Positions 52,809-62,703 are shown, numbered from the stretch's first letter. The stretch: DNA of 62,980 bases from an uncultured Agrococcus sp. (GCF_945915485.1 NZ_CAMEFJ010000007.1:1-62980); one strand, 5' to 3'. The notes: generated from the sequence alone by a model not told the origin. Numbers and translations are program-made.

Positions 52809-53570
52809 TCAGGCGGCCGTGTAGCCGCCGTCCACGGGCAGGATCGTTCCCGTGAGGTACGCCGCGGCGGGAGAGACGAGAAACGCGACCGCGGCACCGA
52901 CATCCTCGGGGGAGCAGAGCTTGCCGAGCGGTACCTTGCCGGCCTGATCGGCCTCCGCAGCGGCGGGATCCGGTTGTTCAGCGAGCCACGCTTCGATCAA
53001 TGGCGTTTTCGTCATGCCGGGGGCGACCGCGTTGACGCGGATACGTTTCGGCGCCAACTCGATCGACGACGCGACAGTGAAACCGTTGAGCGCGGCCTTC
53101 GAAGCAGCGTACCCGCTGACACCGGGCATCCCGGCAACCGCCAGCCGCGACGAAACGTTCACGATCGAGCCTCCTGCCGGCATCGCAGGAACCACGGCCT
53201 GGGTCATCAGAATCGCGGAGGTCACGTTCAACGCGAGCGTCTCCGCGAGTCGCTCGGCGGTGTGCTCCCCGATGACGTCATTGTGCCGCCTGCCGACATT
53301 GTTGACGAGGCCGTGGAGCTCACCGAAGCGCTCGCCCAACCCAGCCACCGCATCCATGACGGCACCCGGTGTCTCGCCCAGGGAGTGGTCGGCAGCCACG
53401 AATGCTGCGTATTCGCCGAGTTGCTCGACGACCGCGGCGCCCTGCTCGGTACTGCGGCCGGTCAGAACAACCGCGTTGCCTGCCGCGAGCAGCGCTGCCG
53501 CGATGGCCGTGCCGATGCCGCCCGTGCCGCCCGTGACGATGACGACGGGTCGAGTTGTCTGTGCGCTCAT
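52809..53570 (-). CDS. SDR family oxidoreductase
   Basis: A 253-residue classical short-chain dehydrogenase. Cofactor motif VTGGTGGIGTAIAAAL near 13, NVGRR near 93, catalytic Ser in IVNVSSRLAV near 140 and YxxxK in YAASKAALNGF near 154. Length and motifs match NAD(P)-dependent dehydrogenases of the FabG type. It overlaps the amidohydrolase gene by four bases and is translated with it. Substrate unknown. Confidence 0.93.
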   Translation of the reverse strand: MSAQTTRPVVIVTGGTGGIGTAIAAALLAAGNAVVLTGRSTEQGAAVVEQLGEYAAFVAADHSLGETPGAVMDAVAGLGERFGELHGLVNNVGRRHNDVIGEHTAERLAETLALNVTSAILMTQAVVPAMPAGGSIVNVSSRLAVAGMPGVSGYAASKAALNGFTVASSIELAPKRIRVNAVAPGMTKTPLIEAWLAEQPDPAAAEADQAGKVPLGKLCSPEDVGAAVAFLVSPAAAYLTGTILPVDGGYTAA

Positions 53571-55207
53571 GCCGAGACGATACCGTTCGGGTCGTGCTTC
53601 GCCTCACCGCCGATGACGGTGGCCTCGACCGGGATGCTCGAGATTTCCGCAGCGGGTACTTCCGTCGGGTCCGCGCCCAGGATCGTGAGGTCGGCCAATG
53701 CACCGGGCTGCAGCACGCCCTTGACGCCTTCCCAGCCCGTGAGTCGAGCGGGGCCGGTCGTGTAGGCGGCCAATGCCTCCTGCGGGGTGAGTCGCTCGTG
53801 GCCACCGTAGACGTGGCCGGACGCGGTCAGACGCTCGACGGCGGATTGCATGACGCGCAGGGGTGCTCCCTGAGCAACGGGTCGGTCGGAAGAAATTGCG
53901 AGGGTGAGCCCTGCATCCAGCAGTGACTTCGCCGGGAACGAGCTATCCGCGCGCTCGTCGCCGATGAAGCGCCGCATCCCGTCGCCGTAGACCGAGACGA
54001 AGTAGGGCTGGCCGACGATCGTCAGGTCGACCTCGGCGAGGCGTGCCATTTGCTCCTGGCGTACGACGCCGCCGTGCTCGATCCTGTGACGGATGGGCGG
54101 CTCGATGCCCTCTTTCCTCAGTGTTCCCGCGATCTCGATCGCGAGGTCGACCGCCTCGTCGCCGACAGCGTGCATGGCGAGCGTCCAACCCGACCTTCCT
54201 GCCGCGAGCGCCCGGTCACGGATTTCCCCACGATCACCCTGGTAGTAGCCGTGGCTGCCCGGGCAGTGGTGATACTCCTGGCTCATGCGAGCGGTCGCTC
54301 CGAGAATCGAGCCGTCCAGGAAGAACTTCGCGGGGCCGAGCTGCAGTCGGTCGTCGCCGAGCCCTGAACGGATGCCTGCGCTGAAACCGCTGTAATGCCC
54401 TTCTGCTCCCGGCTCACCGTATTCGGTGATCGTCGATGATTCGGGCATGACCTGCTGTCGCGTGTGCAGGCGGCCGTTGCGCAGTGCGTTCTGGTAGGCG
54501 GCGAACTCTTGCGGGCTGTGCGCGATCCACCCGCCCGCGATGCCGGCGTCGGTGACGCTCGTGAGCCCCTCCGTGAGGTAGTGGCGCGTTGCTGCTTCGA
54601 GTGCCTGTTCGATGCGGTCGAGCGGATACGGGAGCATGATGTCCTGCACGAGACGCATCGCCTGCTCCTCGAGCAGCCCTGTCGGCTCGCCGTGTTCGTC
54701 GACGACGATGCGGCCACCGTCGATGCCCTGCTCCAGATGATCGTGCACGCGAGTGATCTCGATTGCGCGGCGGTCGATAACGCAGGCGTGACCGGAGGTG
54801 TGTTTGATCCATACCGGACGGCCGCCGGCAGCTTCGTTGAGTCGCGCGGGGTCGGGGTACTCGTTCCCCGTGTACATCTGGTTGAAACCGGCGCCGACCA
54901 CCCACTCGTCCTCGGCGGTCTCGGCCGCTCGCTCTGCCACGAGATCGTAGAGTTCGTCGATGGATCGCGCGGGAGCGACATCGAGTTCGACGAGAGTCAA
55001 CCCGAACCACACCGAGTGCGCGTGCGCGTCGATGAACCCCGGCGTCACGGTACGGCCCTCGAGGTTGCGATCTACGCGAGCGGTGAGTGACTCCGCGTCG
55101 CGTCCCAGGGCGAGGATCCGGCCCTGGTGCACCGCTATCGCATCGGTGACGCCCGCTGAGCCCATTGTCAGGATTCGACCTCCGCGCAAGATCAGATCAA
55201 CGTCCAC
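53567..55207 (-). CDS. YtcJ-like amidohydrolase
   Basis: A 546-residue metal-dependent amidohydrolase of the amidohydro_3 / YtcJ group. LILRGGRILTMG opens the N-terminal beta domain, TPGFIDAHAHSVWFGL near 57 has the metal HxH, and WTLAMHAVGDEAVDLAIE near 343 and RHRIEHGGVV near 373 supply further ligands. ISSDRPVAQGAPLRVMQSAVER near 443 completes the site. Such enzymes hydrolyse N-acyl or cyclic amide bonds. It is first in a two-gene operon with SDR and divergent from PucR. Confidence 0.92.
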   Translation of the reverse strand: MDVDLILRGGRILTMGSAGVTDAIAVHQGRILALGRDAESLTARVDRNLEGRTVTPGFIDAHAHSVWFGLTLVELDVAPARSIDELYDLVAERAAETAEDEWVVGAGFNQMYTGNEYPDPARLNEAAGGRPVWIKHTSGHACVIDRRAIEITRVHDHLEQGIDGGRIVVDEHGEPTGLLEEQAMRLVQDIMLPYPLDRIEQALEAATRHYLTEGLTSVTDAGIAGGWIAHSPQEFAAYQNALRNGRLHTRQQVMPESSTITEYGEPGAEGHYSGFSAGIRSGLGDDRLQLGPAKFFLDGSILGATARMSQEYHHCPGSHGYYQGDRGEIRDRALAAGRSGWTLAMHAVGDEAVDLAIEIAGTLRKEGIEPPIRHRIEHGGVVRQEQMARLAEVDLTIVGQPYFVSVYGDGMRRFIGDERADSSFPAKSLLDAGLTLAISSDRPVAQGAPLRVMQSAVERLTASGHVYGGHERLTPQEALAAYTTGPARLTGWEGVKGVLQPGALADLTILGADPTEVPAAEISSIPVEATVIGGEAKHDPNGIVSA

Positions 55208-55323
55208 GATGCTCCTTCAAAGTCGGCGGACACCTTCGTAGCTTCCATTCTCCGTTATGGAAATGCACGGAAACAATGACGCCAGCGCACGGGATCCGGG
55301 ACGAAATGCGGCAAAATGCTGAA

Positions 55324-56445
55324 ATGGCACAAAATGAGACCGCTTCCGACGGCGACGTGTGGGCCGGCGTCATCGAACGGCTGCGCGAGCGTCGGATCGA
55401 GCTGCGAGAATCCTTCATCGACGGTTTCCCTACCGAGGTGCACTACGGCCCCGACAGGGTGCCCGTCGGTGATGTCGTCGAGGTCGTCGATGACAGCATG
55501 GAGATGTTCCTGCGATTGCTCAGCGGCGCCCCGCTCACCGACTGGCTGCGCACCTACCCGGAGCGCATCGGCGCCAGGCGGGCGAGACAGGGCATCGAAA
55601 TCGAATCGCTTCTGGATGGCGTGAGAACGAACTTCACCGTGCTCTGGCACGCGCTGCGCGATGAGCTCGAGGACGAGCGCCCGAAGCTGCTCGTTGCGAA
55701 GGTGGATCAACTGCTCGCGCTCGTCGAACGACACGTTTCGAGAGTGCAGCTCGCTCACTCGGAGGAGACGGCCCGTATCGCGAAAGACACCCAGTACGCG
55801 ACCGACAGGACGCTCATGGCCTTCCTCTCGCAGGAGGACCCCGACCGGGACGCAACGGAGGCGGCAGCCGATGCACTAGGGGATGCCCGCGCGTCGGAGC
55901 ACTGGCTTGCGCTGGCGCTCGCGCCACGATCACGCGAAATCGAATCGGAGAGCGGCTGGTCGCACACAGTTCCTTGGCAGAACGCGATGATCCTGCTCTC
56001 CTGCAGCAGCGCATCCGCGCCCGGCCTCCCGGACGCTATCGAGAAGGGCGTGCTGGCACGCCATCCCATGCCGCTGCATTCCGTTCCCCGCATCGCGAGG
56101 GCCATGCTGCGCCTGACGGGCCTGTTGAGACCGACGGATCAAGAGGTCTTCCTCGACGAACTCCTGATGCGCGAGCTGCACGCCGGCACGATTGCGCGGA
56201 TGGGAGGGGCAGAACTGCTGATCGGCGACGACTTCCGCCAGACGCGCGAGGTGGAGCGCGACCGGTTGCTGCAGACGTTCAAGGCCTATTACTCGTGCGG
56301 CTCAGTCGGAGGCACTGCCGCTGAGCAGTTCTGCCACAGAAACACGGTGGTGACCAGGCTCAGGAGGATCCGTGAGCTTACGGGGTTCGACCCGTATGTT
56401 CCTCGTGATGCCGCGGTTCTGGCGTTGGCGTGGGGTCTCGAATGA
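55324..56445 (+). CDS. PucR family transcriptional regulator
   Basis: About 373 residues; starts at 55276 and 55306 are also in frame and none has a clear ribosome site. The C-terminal helix-turn-helix of the PucR type is at TFKAYYSCGSVGGTAAEQFCHRNTVVTRLRRIRELTGFDP. The N-terminal half is helical and carries no named sensor. The region just upstream (55306-55350) contains closely spaced AAATG strings. It probably controls the divergent amidohydrolase-SDR operon. Confidence 0.85.
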   Translation: MAQNETASDGDVWAGVIERLRERRIELRESFIDGFPTEVHYGPDRVPVGDVVEVVDDSMEMFLRLLSGAPLTDWLRTYPERIGARRARQGIEIESLLDGVRTNFTVLWHALRDELEDERPKLLVAKVDQLLALVERHVSRVQLAHSEETARIAKDTQYATDRTLMAFLSQEDPDRDATEAAADALGDARASEHWLALALAPRSREIESESGWSHTVPWQNAMILLSCSSASAPGLPDAIEKGVLARHPMPLHSVPRIARAMLRLTGLLRPTDQEVFLDELLMRELHAGTIARMGGAELLIGDDFRQTREVERDRLLQTFKAYYSCGSVGGTAAEQFCHRNTVVTRLRRIRELTGFDPYVPRDAAVLALAWGLE

Positions 56446-56502
56446 GCGCAGGGTGAGCAGCCAGGGGCGACTCTGGCAGCGGCTCGTACTGCACCCCACC
56501 TA

Positions 56503-59070
56503 CTACGTGGTTACGGGGCGGCTGAGATCCTTAAGATGATTCCAGGAATCTGCAAGCTTCACGTCGTCTTCGAAGGCGATCATGTAGCCCCAGGTCTGCC
56601 CTGCGTAATCCTCCACAGTCATTAGTTCTACGACGATCTGCTCCGCGGCTTCGCGCTTGGCCTGAACCAAGTCGTCATCGCGCCCTTTCTCATCCTTCCC
56701 TTCGATTATCCAGTAGTGCCCCTTTTCATCGCGGGCGACGAAATCGGGATAGTACTTGCTCCTGAGGTTGTACTGGATGAAGGCACCGTCGCTGGGATGC
56801 AAGCGCATCCACCATTCGATGTTTGGCGATGTGTTCAAGAGGGTCGCGAGTTCGTATTCCGCTGACCACGAATCGAACGTTTCAACTTCGAAAAGCGATT
56901 TGAACCAGCCGCGATAGTGGCGGCGCTTGACGAATTTTCGCTGGCTCGAGATCGGTTCGTGGACACGAGCTCCGGGCGGTAAGTGGTAACCACCGCGCTT
57001 CGGAAGCTGTCGGGGGTGAATCTGGAATGTGTCTTTCGCCGATGACAGCAGATCACGAAAGGTTGTGTGGATGAGTGTCGATAGCTCTTGCTCTGCGGAC
57101 GCAAGCGCTTTCGTGGTCCAGTGGTCAACAGGTGCTTCGGCTAGGAACTTCCTCAGGACGTGGTTCTTCGCTAGCGTCTTGTTCTCGCCTGTAGCAGGTA
57201 CGAACTGGAAACCCATAATTAGCTTGAGCAGTGCTGCTTCAGCCCGTTCGCTCTCGATCGGCATGCTGGCGATCTCTGCGATTTCAGTGTCTGCCACGCT
57301 GATCGCATCCAGGGATGCAAGGATCTCCTTTCTAATGACCACGTCGCCAGATGTTGTGACGCGCTTCGCTGCTCGCTCAATTTCTGGCTGTGAAACAGCG
57401 CCCAAACTGAACTCCCGATTGTCTCGTTTCATGGTCGTGACAGGAAAGGCGAACGTTGTGTCCTTGTATCTCGGATTACGCGGAACCCAGAGCGGCACAA
57501 AGTCGTCCAACTCATTATTGAGGTTGGCGTCGTCAAGTACGTTCACGCTCAGTGTCGGCTTCTCGTCTGCCGTTCCTGGATGAAGGTGCGTGCTCCCGTC
57601 ACTCGAAGAAATGGTGACTTGTTCCTCGTCTGAAAGCGCATCGGCGGAGTAGTCTGTAACAGCCGTGCGGCCGTTCGCGAACTCCGTCTGCTCGCCCGTG
57701 TGTGACCGAGAAGCTCGCTGGATCGCCGCTCGCGCGGCTTCTTGAGCTTCAGGGGTGCTCTCCTCTATGCCGAAGTGCGCGAGAACATTCTCAGCTGTGA
57801 GGAGTTCGTCAAACGAACGGTGTGAAATGATGTCGAGCTGATCGATCTGGAGAATATCGGTGTACTCGCCGAAGGGCAGACGCAACCCACGTCCCATTGT
57901 CTGCTGCGTCAACACCTCCGATGCCATGGCGCGCAGCGTTGCAATCACCGCGATGTTCTTGACGTCCCAACCCTCTTTGAGTTTGTTGACGCTGACGACA
58001 GCGAGTGTTCGAGCGTCGGAGCTGTCGAGATGCTCGAGCGCGTGGCGGGTTTGCTCGTCGTCGTGTTCATTGTCGACTTGCAAGACTGCTTTGTCGTCAT
58101 TCAGGAAACCCGGAGACCGTAACAGATTTGCCACTTGGGTCGCGTGCGCAACATCCGCGCACACGACAAAGAGCACAGCGTTGAGATGAGGCCTGTCGTT
58201 GGCCGTTGCGAATGCTTCGTAGGCTGATTGTTTGATGCTACGAAGCGCGAGCGCATCTCGAAGCTGTTGCTCTTCAGAGTCGTTGCCGTCGCGGTAGCCG
58301 CCTTTGCGGAATGCAAGAACCGGTGCCTTGACGTAACGATCTCTAATCGCCTGAAACAGCGGATAACGGTAAACGATGTGATCGCCTTCTGACGCGGATG
58401 CGGTTAGGCCGATTGTGGCCGCCGGTTCTAGTTCCTTCAGGGCCGCCGAAAAAGCTTTGGCTGAAGGCCCGTATAGATGTGATTCGTCGGCGATCACCAC
58501 TAGGTCGTTCCTGGACTGCAGATACTCGAACAGTGCTCCTGCGGACTCATCGAACTTTCTGGTTCGGAGCTGCCCCGCCTTTGCGGTAGAGCCCTGTGTT
58601 GCGCCATCCAAGCTCTTTGGGGCAATGAGTTGGTGAATGTTGAAGATGAACGCCATAACGGACTGAGCGTTGCCATGTAGCAGGCTCGAAGGGCCGCTTT
58701 GCATGGATTGCCACGCGCTGTAATCTTGCGGCGTCGTTATGTCGGGGGCGACCGTGGCTCCCGCTATATACCGACTGCTGCCCGGTGTGAAGTTCTGAAC
58801 AGTTTTCTGCTGCACCGTGAGTGACGGGGTGACGATCAATACGTTCCCGACCTCGTGTCGACGAAGATATTCGATGAACGCAGCCATGAGGTAGGTCTTG
58901 CCCACTCCGGTCGCCAGATTCATGACCTGTGTGATGGAAGCGTCGAAGTCATCGCTTGTGAGGGCGAAGATCAATTGTCGCAGCGCCTCCTTGTTCGGCT
59001 GCCGCAGGTCGAAGTCGGCCGCGATTGCATCGATGTCGTTCTGATCGAATGCGAGGTTCAGTTTGCTCAC
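56503..59070 (-). CDS. Type III restriction enzyme, Res subunit (helicase-nuclease)
   Basis: An 855-residue SF2 helicase-nuclease. Walker A is ATGVGKT (53-59), motif II is DESH (195-198), motif III GLTAS is near 221, and motif VI QQTMGRGLRLP is at 389-399. The C-terminal PD-(D/E)xK nuclease is visible as YYPDFVARDEKGHYWIIEGKDEKG near 790-815. It works with Mod to cut DNA after ATP-driven translocation between two unmethylated sites. It overlaps the mod stop by four bases (ATGA), the normal mod-res order. Confidence 0.93.
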   Translation of the reverse strand: MSKLNLAFDQNDIDAIAADFDLRQPNKEALRQLIFALTSDDFDASITQVMNLATGVGKTYLMAAFIEYLRRHEVGNVLIVTPSLTVQQKTVQNFTPGSSRYIAGATVAPDITTPQDYSAWQSMQSGPSSLLHGNAQSVMAFIFNIHQLIAPKSLDGATQGSTAKAGQLRTRKFDESAGALFEYLQSRNDLVVIADESHLYGPSAKAFSAALKELEPAATIGLTASASEGDHIVYRYPLFQAIRDRYVKAPVLAFRKGGYRDGNDSEEQQLRDALALRSIKQSAYEAFATANDRPHLNAVLFVVCADVAHATQVANLLRSPGFLNDDKAVLQVDNEHDDEQTRHALEHLDSSDARTLAVVSVNKLKEGWDVKNIAVIATLRAMASEVLTQQTMGRGLRLPFGEYTDILQIDQLDIISHRSFDELLTAENVLAHFGIEESTPEAQEAARAAIQRASRSHTGEQTEFANGRTAVTDYSADALSDEEQVTISSSDGSTHLHPGTADEKPTLSVNVLDDANLNNELDDFVPLWVPRNPRYKDTTFAFPVTTMKRDNREFSLGAVSQPEIERAAKRVTTSGDVVIRKEILASLDAISVADTEIAEIASMPIESERAEAALLKLIMGFQFVPATGENKTLAKNHVLRKFLAEAPVDHWTTKALASAEQELSTLIHTTFRDLLSSAKDTFQIHPRQLPKRGGYHLPPGARVHEPISSQRKFVKRRHYRGWFKSLFEVETFDSWSAEYELATLLNTSPNIEWWMRLHPSDGAFIQYNLRSKYYPDFVARDEKGHYWIIEGKDEKGRDDDLVQAKREAAEQIVVELMTVEDYAGQTWGYMIAFEDDVKLADSWNHLKDLSRPVTT

Positions 59071-60914
59071 GTGGACGCGCCCCCTTCATAGCGGAACAAA
59101 TCATCAGGGATATGCACGACTCTCGAACCCCTGCCCTTGCGACGCACTTGCTCGCGCACTCCGTCGAGTACTCCTGTCGCAGCGATGACCAATTTCTCGT
59201 CTTCGCGGAGCTCTGTGAGCAACGCATCGACAGTCGAGGTGTCGAGAACTCCTTCGATGACTTTGAGGAGTGAGCGTCCACGTTGCCCATCGAACACGAA
59301 GTCGTCGAGAAGGAGTCGATAGCCCAGGTTGGCCGCAACGGATTCGACCAGAGTCTCTCCTGTTGCCGCGTCCGTCAAAAGAACACGTTGCAATTCCGGG
59401 TCGAAGTCGAAGCATGCCGGTGCGAGACGTGCAGCGAAGAAGCTTCCGCCACCTCGCCAGTTCAGAACATCCGGCGCCTTCTTCGTTTTGACCAGCCGCT
59501 TCAAGGACTTCATATCGGGGCTATTCTTCAGCCCAGATTCGTTTCTGACCGCTTTGTTGAGGAGAGAGGTTAACTGCTGAGCTTCGTCCGGGCTGAGACC
59601 TTCAGGCAGCTGAATACCTTCGGCAGCAACTCGAACTCCGGCGGAACGTGAGATGCCGCCTGAATCTTCATCGTTGATGACTTTCGTCAGACGAGCCTTC
59701 GTGTATCGCTGAAATGTGTCCTCTACAAGTTCGCAACTTACCCAACGGCGTCCCATTTTGTGCGCGACGGCAGCACTTGTCCCGCTTCCGGCAAACACAT
59801 CAAGCACAATGTCGCCCGGGTTGGAAGCGATGTGGATGATGCGTTCGAGAAGTCGTTCCGGCTTAGGCGTGGAGAAGGGATTTTTGTCAGGGAACAGCGC
59901 CTGCAGCTCCTTCTTCGCTGTGTCGTTGGTTCCTACCCCGTGCCTGTCCCACAGGGTCTTCGGCACAAGGCCGTCTTGAACTTCAATGAGGAAGCGCTTC
60001 AATCTGGGGCTGTTCGTGCCGTCTGTTCCGAACCACACTCGGTTGTCCGCGAGGAGTTCATGGTAACGATCCTGTGTATAGAGCCAGCAGCGCCCCGGCG
60101 GCGGGGGCAGCAACTTGCCGGAAGGAGTCTCGAGCTCGTAGATCTGGCTGTGCCTTGGATTTTCGGCAGGGTTGAACTGTGCGGAAAAGTCGCTCGATGT
60201 CCATGGACCGCGTGGGTCGCCATCTGGGTTGGTGTAGAGAGAGTCAGTCTCGGGCCGAGGCAGCAGATTGCGCCGGGAGCGCCAGGGGGATTTATTGCGC
60301 GCATACACGAGGATAAAGTCACAGGTGTTCGAGAAGATTGCGCGATTGTCGCGTCCCGCGACCTTCTCCCAAGAGAGTTGGGCAACAAAGTTACCCGACC
60401 CGAAAACTTCATCTAGAAGCATCCGCATTCGGTGATTCTCAACGTCATCAAGATGCACCCAGATCGATCCGTCTTCACTCAGCAAACGCTTCATGTGCAG
60501 CAGTCGGTCGCGCATCATCGTGAGCCAGACAGAGTGCTCGAGATTGTCTTCGTAGTTAGCGAAGGTTTGTGCGGTGTTGAAGGGAGGGTCGATGTAGATG
60601 AGCCTGACTTTGCCGAGGTACTGCTCCGCTAACTCGGGCACACGTGTCAAAGCCTCCAGGACGTCGCCTGATTCGCCGTGAATGAGGAGATTGTCAGTGG
60701 TGGGTTCGACGTCGGCGCGAGGGGAGTACACGGCGTCGGCTCGTTTGGAGGACTGGTCGGCTGAAAGAAACTCGAAAGTCTTGATGGGCCGCGTCTCGCA
60801 GTAGCGCGGGTCCGTGGGATCTACCCACGTATAGCCGTACTTCCCCGACTCCGTGGGGATCAGGGCTTTGTCCTTGTTGTACCACGTGAGTTGAAGGCGC
60901 TGCTTTGAGCCCAT
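59067..60914 (-). CDS. Type III modification methyltransferase, Mod subunit
   Basis: A 615-residue beta-class adenine-N6 methyltransferase. The catalytic motif YIDPPFNT is at 109-112 and precedes the SAM motif VLDVFAGSGTSAAVA (374-378), the order expected of Mod proteins. The middle and C-terminal parts (FWEK-type KVAGRDNRAIF, DVLNWRGGGSFFAARL) hold the target-recognition region. It sets the specificity and is divergent from an XRE regulator. AAGGAGG lies 11 bases before ATG 60914. Confidence 0.93.
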   Translation of the reverse strand: MGSKQRLQLTWYNKDKALIPTESGKYGYTWVDPTDPRYCETRPIKTFEFLSADQSSKRADAVYSPRADVEPTTDNLLIHGESGDVLEALTRVPELAEQYLGKVRLIYIDPPFNTAQTFANYEDNLEHSVWLTMMRDRLLHMKRLLSEDGSIWVHLDDVENHRMRMLLDEVFGSGNFVAQLSWEKVAGRDNRAIFSNTCDFILVYARNKSPWRSRRNLLPRPETDSLYTNPDGDPRGPWTSSDFSAQFNPAENPRHSQIYELETPSGKLLPPPPGRCWLYTQDRYHELLADNRVWFGTDGTNSPRLKRFLIEVQDGLVPKTLWDRHGVGTNDTAKKELQALFPDKNPFSTPKPERLLERIIHIASNPGDIVLDVFAGSGTSAAVAHKMGRRWVSCELVEDTFQRYTKARLTKVINDEDSGGISRSAGVRVAAEGIQLPEGLSPDEAQQLTSLLNKAVRNESGLKNSPDMKSLKRLVKTKKAPDVLNWRGGGSFFAARLAPACFDFDPELQRVLLTDAATGETLVESVAANLGYRLLLDDFVFDGQRGRSLLKVIEGVLDTSTVDALLTELREDEKLVIAATGVLDGVREQVRRKGRGSRVVHIPDDLFRYEGGAST

Positions 60915-61063
60915 GCGCTGCGCAGCCTCCTTGACTCAAACGATGAATCATCCCCGTAACCGGTAGTTTCAACTCCGCAAAAGTTACCACAAAGACACAG
61001 CATGAAAAGAACTAGCGCACTTACATTCTGGTGCCGTAGGTGTGATGCCGATGTGCTGAGTGC

Positions 61064-61366
61064 ATGCCTGCACAACACTCTGAGGCCGCGATGTATCTCG
61101 GCTCGCGCATCCGTGAGATGAGGAGGGCACGCAGCTGCACCCTCGAAGACCTCGGACATCTCGCTGAACTTGCGTGGACGAATGTCGCGAAGATAGAGCG
61201 AGGCGAAGTCAGCCCGAGCGTTGAGACCGTTGTCAGAATCGCAACGGCGCTCAATGTTGACCCCGGAGAGCTTCTGCAAGGCATGCACGCCGACATGTAT
61301 CCAGGGCGTACTCGCAAATTCACCGCACGTGACTTGACCGAGGCGCGTTCCAGGCAACGCAACTAG
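61064..61366 (+). CDS. XRE family regulator, candidate R-M controller
   Basis: A 100-residue helix-turn-helix protein. AMYLGSRIREMRRARSCTLEDLGHLAELAWTNVAKIERGEVSPSVETVVRIATALNVDPGEL (about 9-71) is the Cro/C1 fold. It is divergent from mod with about 150 bases between, the arrangement of controller proteins in some restriction-modification systems. Control of mod is inferred. No clear C-box was located. Confidence 0.82.
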   Translation: MPAQHSEAAMYLGSRIREMRRARSCTLEDLGHLAELAWTNVAKIERGEVSPSVETVVRIATALNVDPGELLQGMHADMYPGRTRKFTARDLTEARSRQRN

Positions 61367-61376
61367 CCGGGCACTT

Positions 61377-61652
61377 CTAGACCACCGCCCGCCAGATGTA
61401 AGGGCCATCGCCGCCGTGGCGCAACCAGGTCACCATGAGCGCGGCCGTTGGAGAATGCTTGGCCTTGCCCGCGTAGACAGTCGCTGACTCACCGGGCCCC
61501 ATGGCGCCGGGCGCAATAGAGGAGCAGAGTCCGCCCGGGGCACAATCGACGCGCACCCAAGGTAGTGCTTCGTCAGACGTGTTCGTTAACAGGAGCACGC
61601 CCGATGACTCCTCCAGCTTGAAAGGCACCCGATAAGCCTGAATCCCGTCCAT
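61377..61652 (-). CDS. Small protein of unknown function
   Basis: About 91 residues from ATG 61652. The sequence is protein-like: YRVPFKLEESSGVLLLTNTS, then WVRVDCAPGGLCSSIAPG with two cysteines, then MVTWLRHGGDGPYIW. No signal or known domain was recognised. It lies tail-to-tail with the XRE gene and could instead be the end of a longer decayed gene, since the upstream part of the frame (to 61841) reads as non-coding. Confidence 0.5.
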   Translation of the reverse strand: MDGIQAYRVPFKLEESSGVLLLTNTSDEALPWVRVDCAPGGLCSSIAPGAMGPGESATVYAGKAKHSPTAALMVTWLRHGGDGPYIWRAVV

Positions 61653-61831
61653 GCGCGCGAACGTAGGTTGAGCCTCTGACGCAAAAGTTCTGGCTGTGGA
61701 CAACACATCACTGTTAGGCGTGGTTTCACATGTCGCATCGGGGAGCCCGGATCGCGCTCCACAGGCACTAATTCTCCACAGGGTGCTTTGCGCACGACCC
61801 GGCCTGCGACTCGGAGCAGCACAATGCCGGT

Positions 61832-62685
61832 GTGGAGTCACTCATCAACGACATTCGGACCTTCGGCGGTGCCGCGACGCGAACGTCGCTGCGGAATATC
61901 GGGCACAGCAAGCGATCCTTGAAACTCGCTGTCGATGCGGGCGAACTCGTTCGCGTCACCAGGAGCTGGGTCGCCCTGCCCGACACGTCCCGAAGGGTCA
62001 CTACTGCTCTGGCTGCGCACGGGCGCGTCGGGGGAGCTACGGCCCTCGAGAGTTACGGCGTATGGGTCGAAACCGGCGGGGAAACCTGGATTGCACTCCG
62101 ACCCGGCGCCGCGTACAGGACGCTTCCAGGGGCCGATCAGCGTTTCGAGTGCTCCTTTACGGTGGATGCGGGCCGGCCGTGGCGGGTTCGCTGCTGGATG
62201 CGCTCCTGCAGTACTGCAAGAAGGCATCCCGGAACTCCGCTGTGGCCGCGATCGACAGCGCCCTGTTCTTAGGGCTCCTGTCGCGAGACGAACTTGGGCA
62301 ACTGGCAGAGCGCTTGCCGAAACGGTGTCGACCGTGGCTGCGTCGAGTCAACGGACGTGCGGAGTCGGGCCTGGAGACGATTCTGCGGCTGGCTTGTGAG
62401 GATCAAGGCTGGGATGTCGAGGTACAGGTGCCCTTCCGCAGCGGTCGCATCGACATCGTCATCAACGGTTGGCTGTGCATCGAAATCGACGGTTCGGAGT
62501 TTCACGACGTAGGTGCGCAAGCGAAGAAGGACCGCATTCGGAACACGCAGATCGTGCAGGCGGGGCTCCGGTGGCACAGGTTCGGCTACGCGGACGTCGT
62601 GCACAAGCTCGACGAGACGATCGCGGTCATCAGGAAACTGTTGCTCGCTGGTGCTCCCAGCTTGCCCGCGGCTGCGCTTGCCTAA
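61832..62685 (+). pseudogene. DUF559 / Vsr-like endonuclease-fold gene with one frameshift
   Basis: The N-terminal part reads in one frame (61832 to about 62187: AbiEi-like winged helix DIRTFGGAATRTSLRNIGHS, then VGGATALESYGVW). The remainder reads in the next frame from about 62188 to 62685: SLLDALLQYC, AVAAIDSALFLG, AESGLETILRLACEDQGWDV, GRIDIVINGWLCIEIDGSEFH. This is the family order. A single missing base after position 62187 explains the break. Metal-binding Asp/Glu of the PD-ExK-like core are retained. It could be a true frameshift, a sequencing error or a phase-variable site. Confidence 0.78.
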
Positions 62686-62703
62686 CCGTCGGAGTGCACC
62701 TCG

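Noticed and set aside
52278-53765. 495-codon plus-strand open frame
   Set aside because: It runs antisense through the whole SDR gene and is Arg/Gly-rich without any domain; long antisense frames are expected in high-GC DNA. Only the short relic at its start (52371-52513) is kept.
61653-61841. Longer start for the small gene at 61377
   Set aside because: The extension is Arg/Ser/Cys-rich, overlaps the DUF559 start region and looks non-coding.
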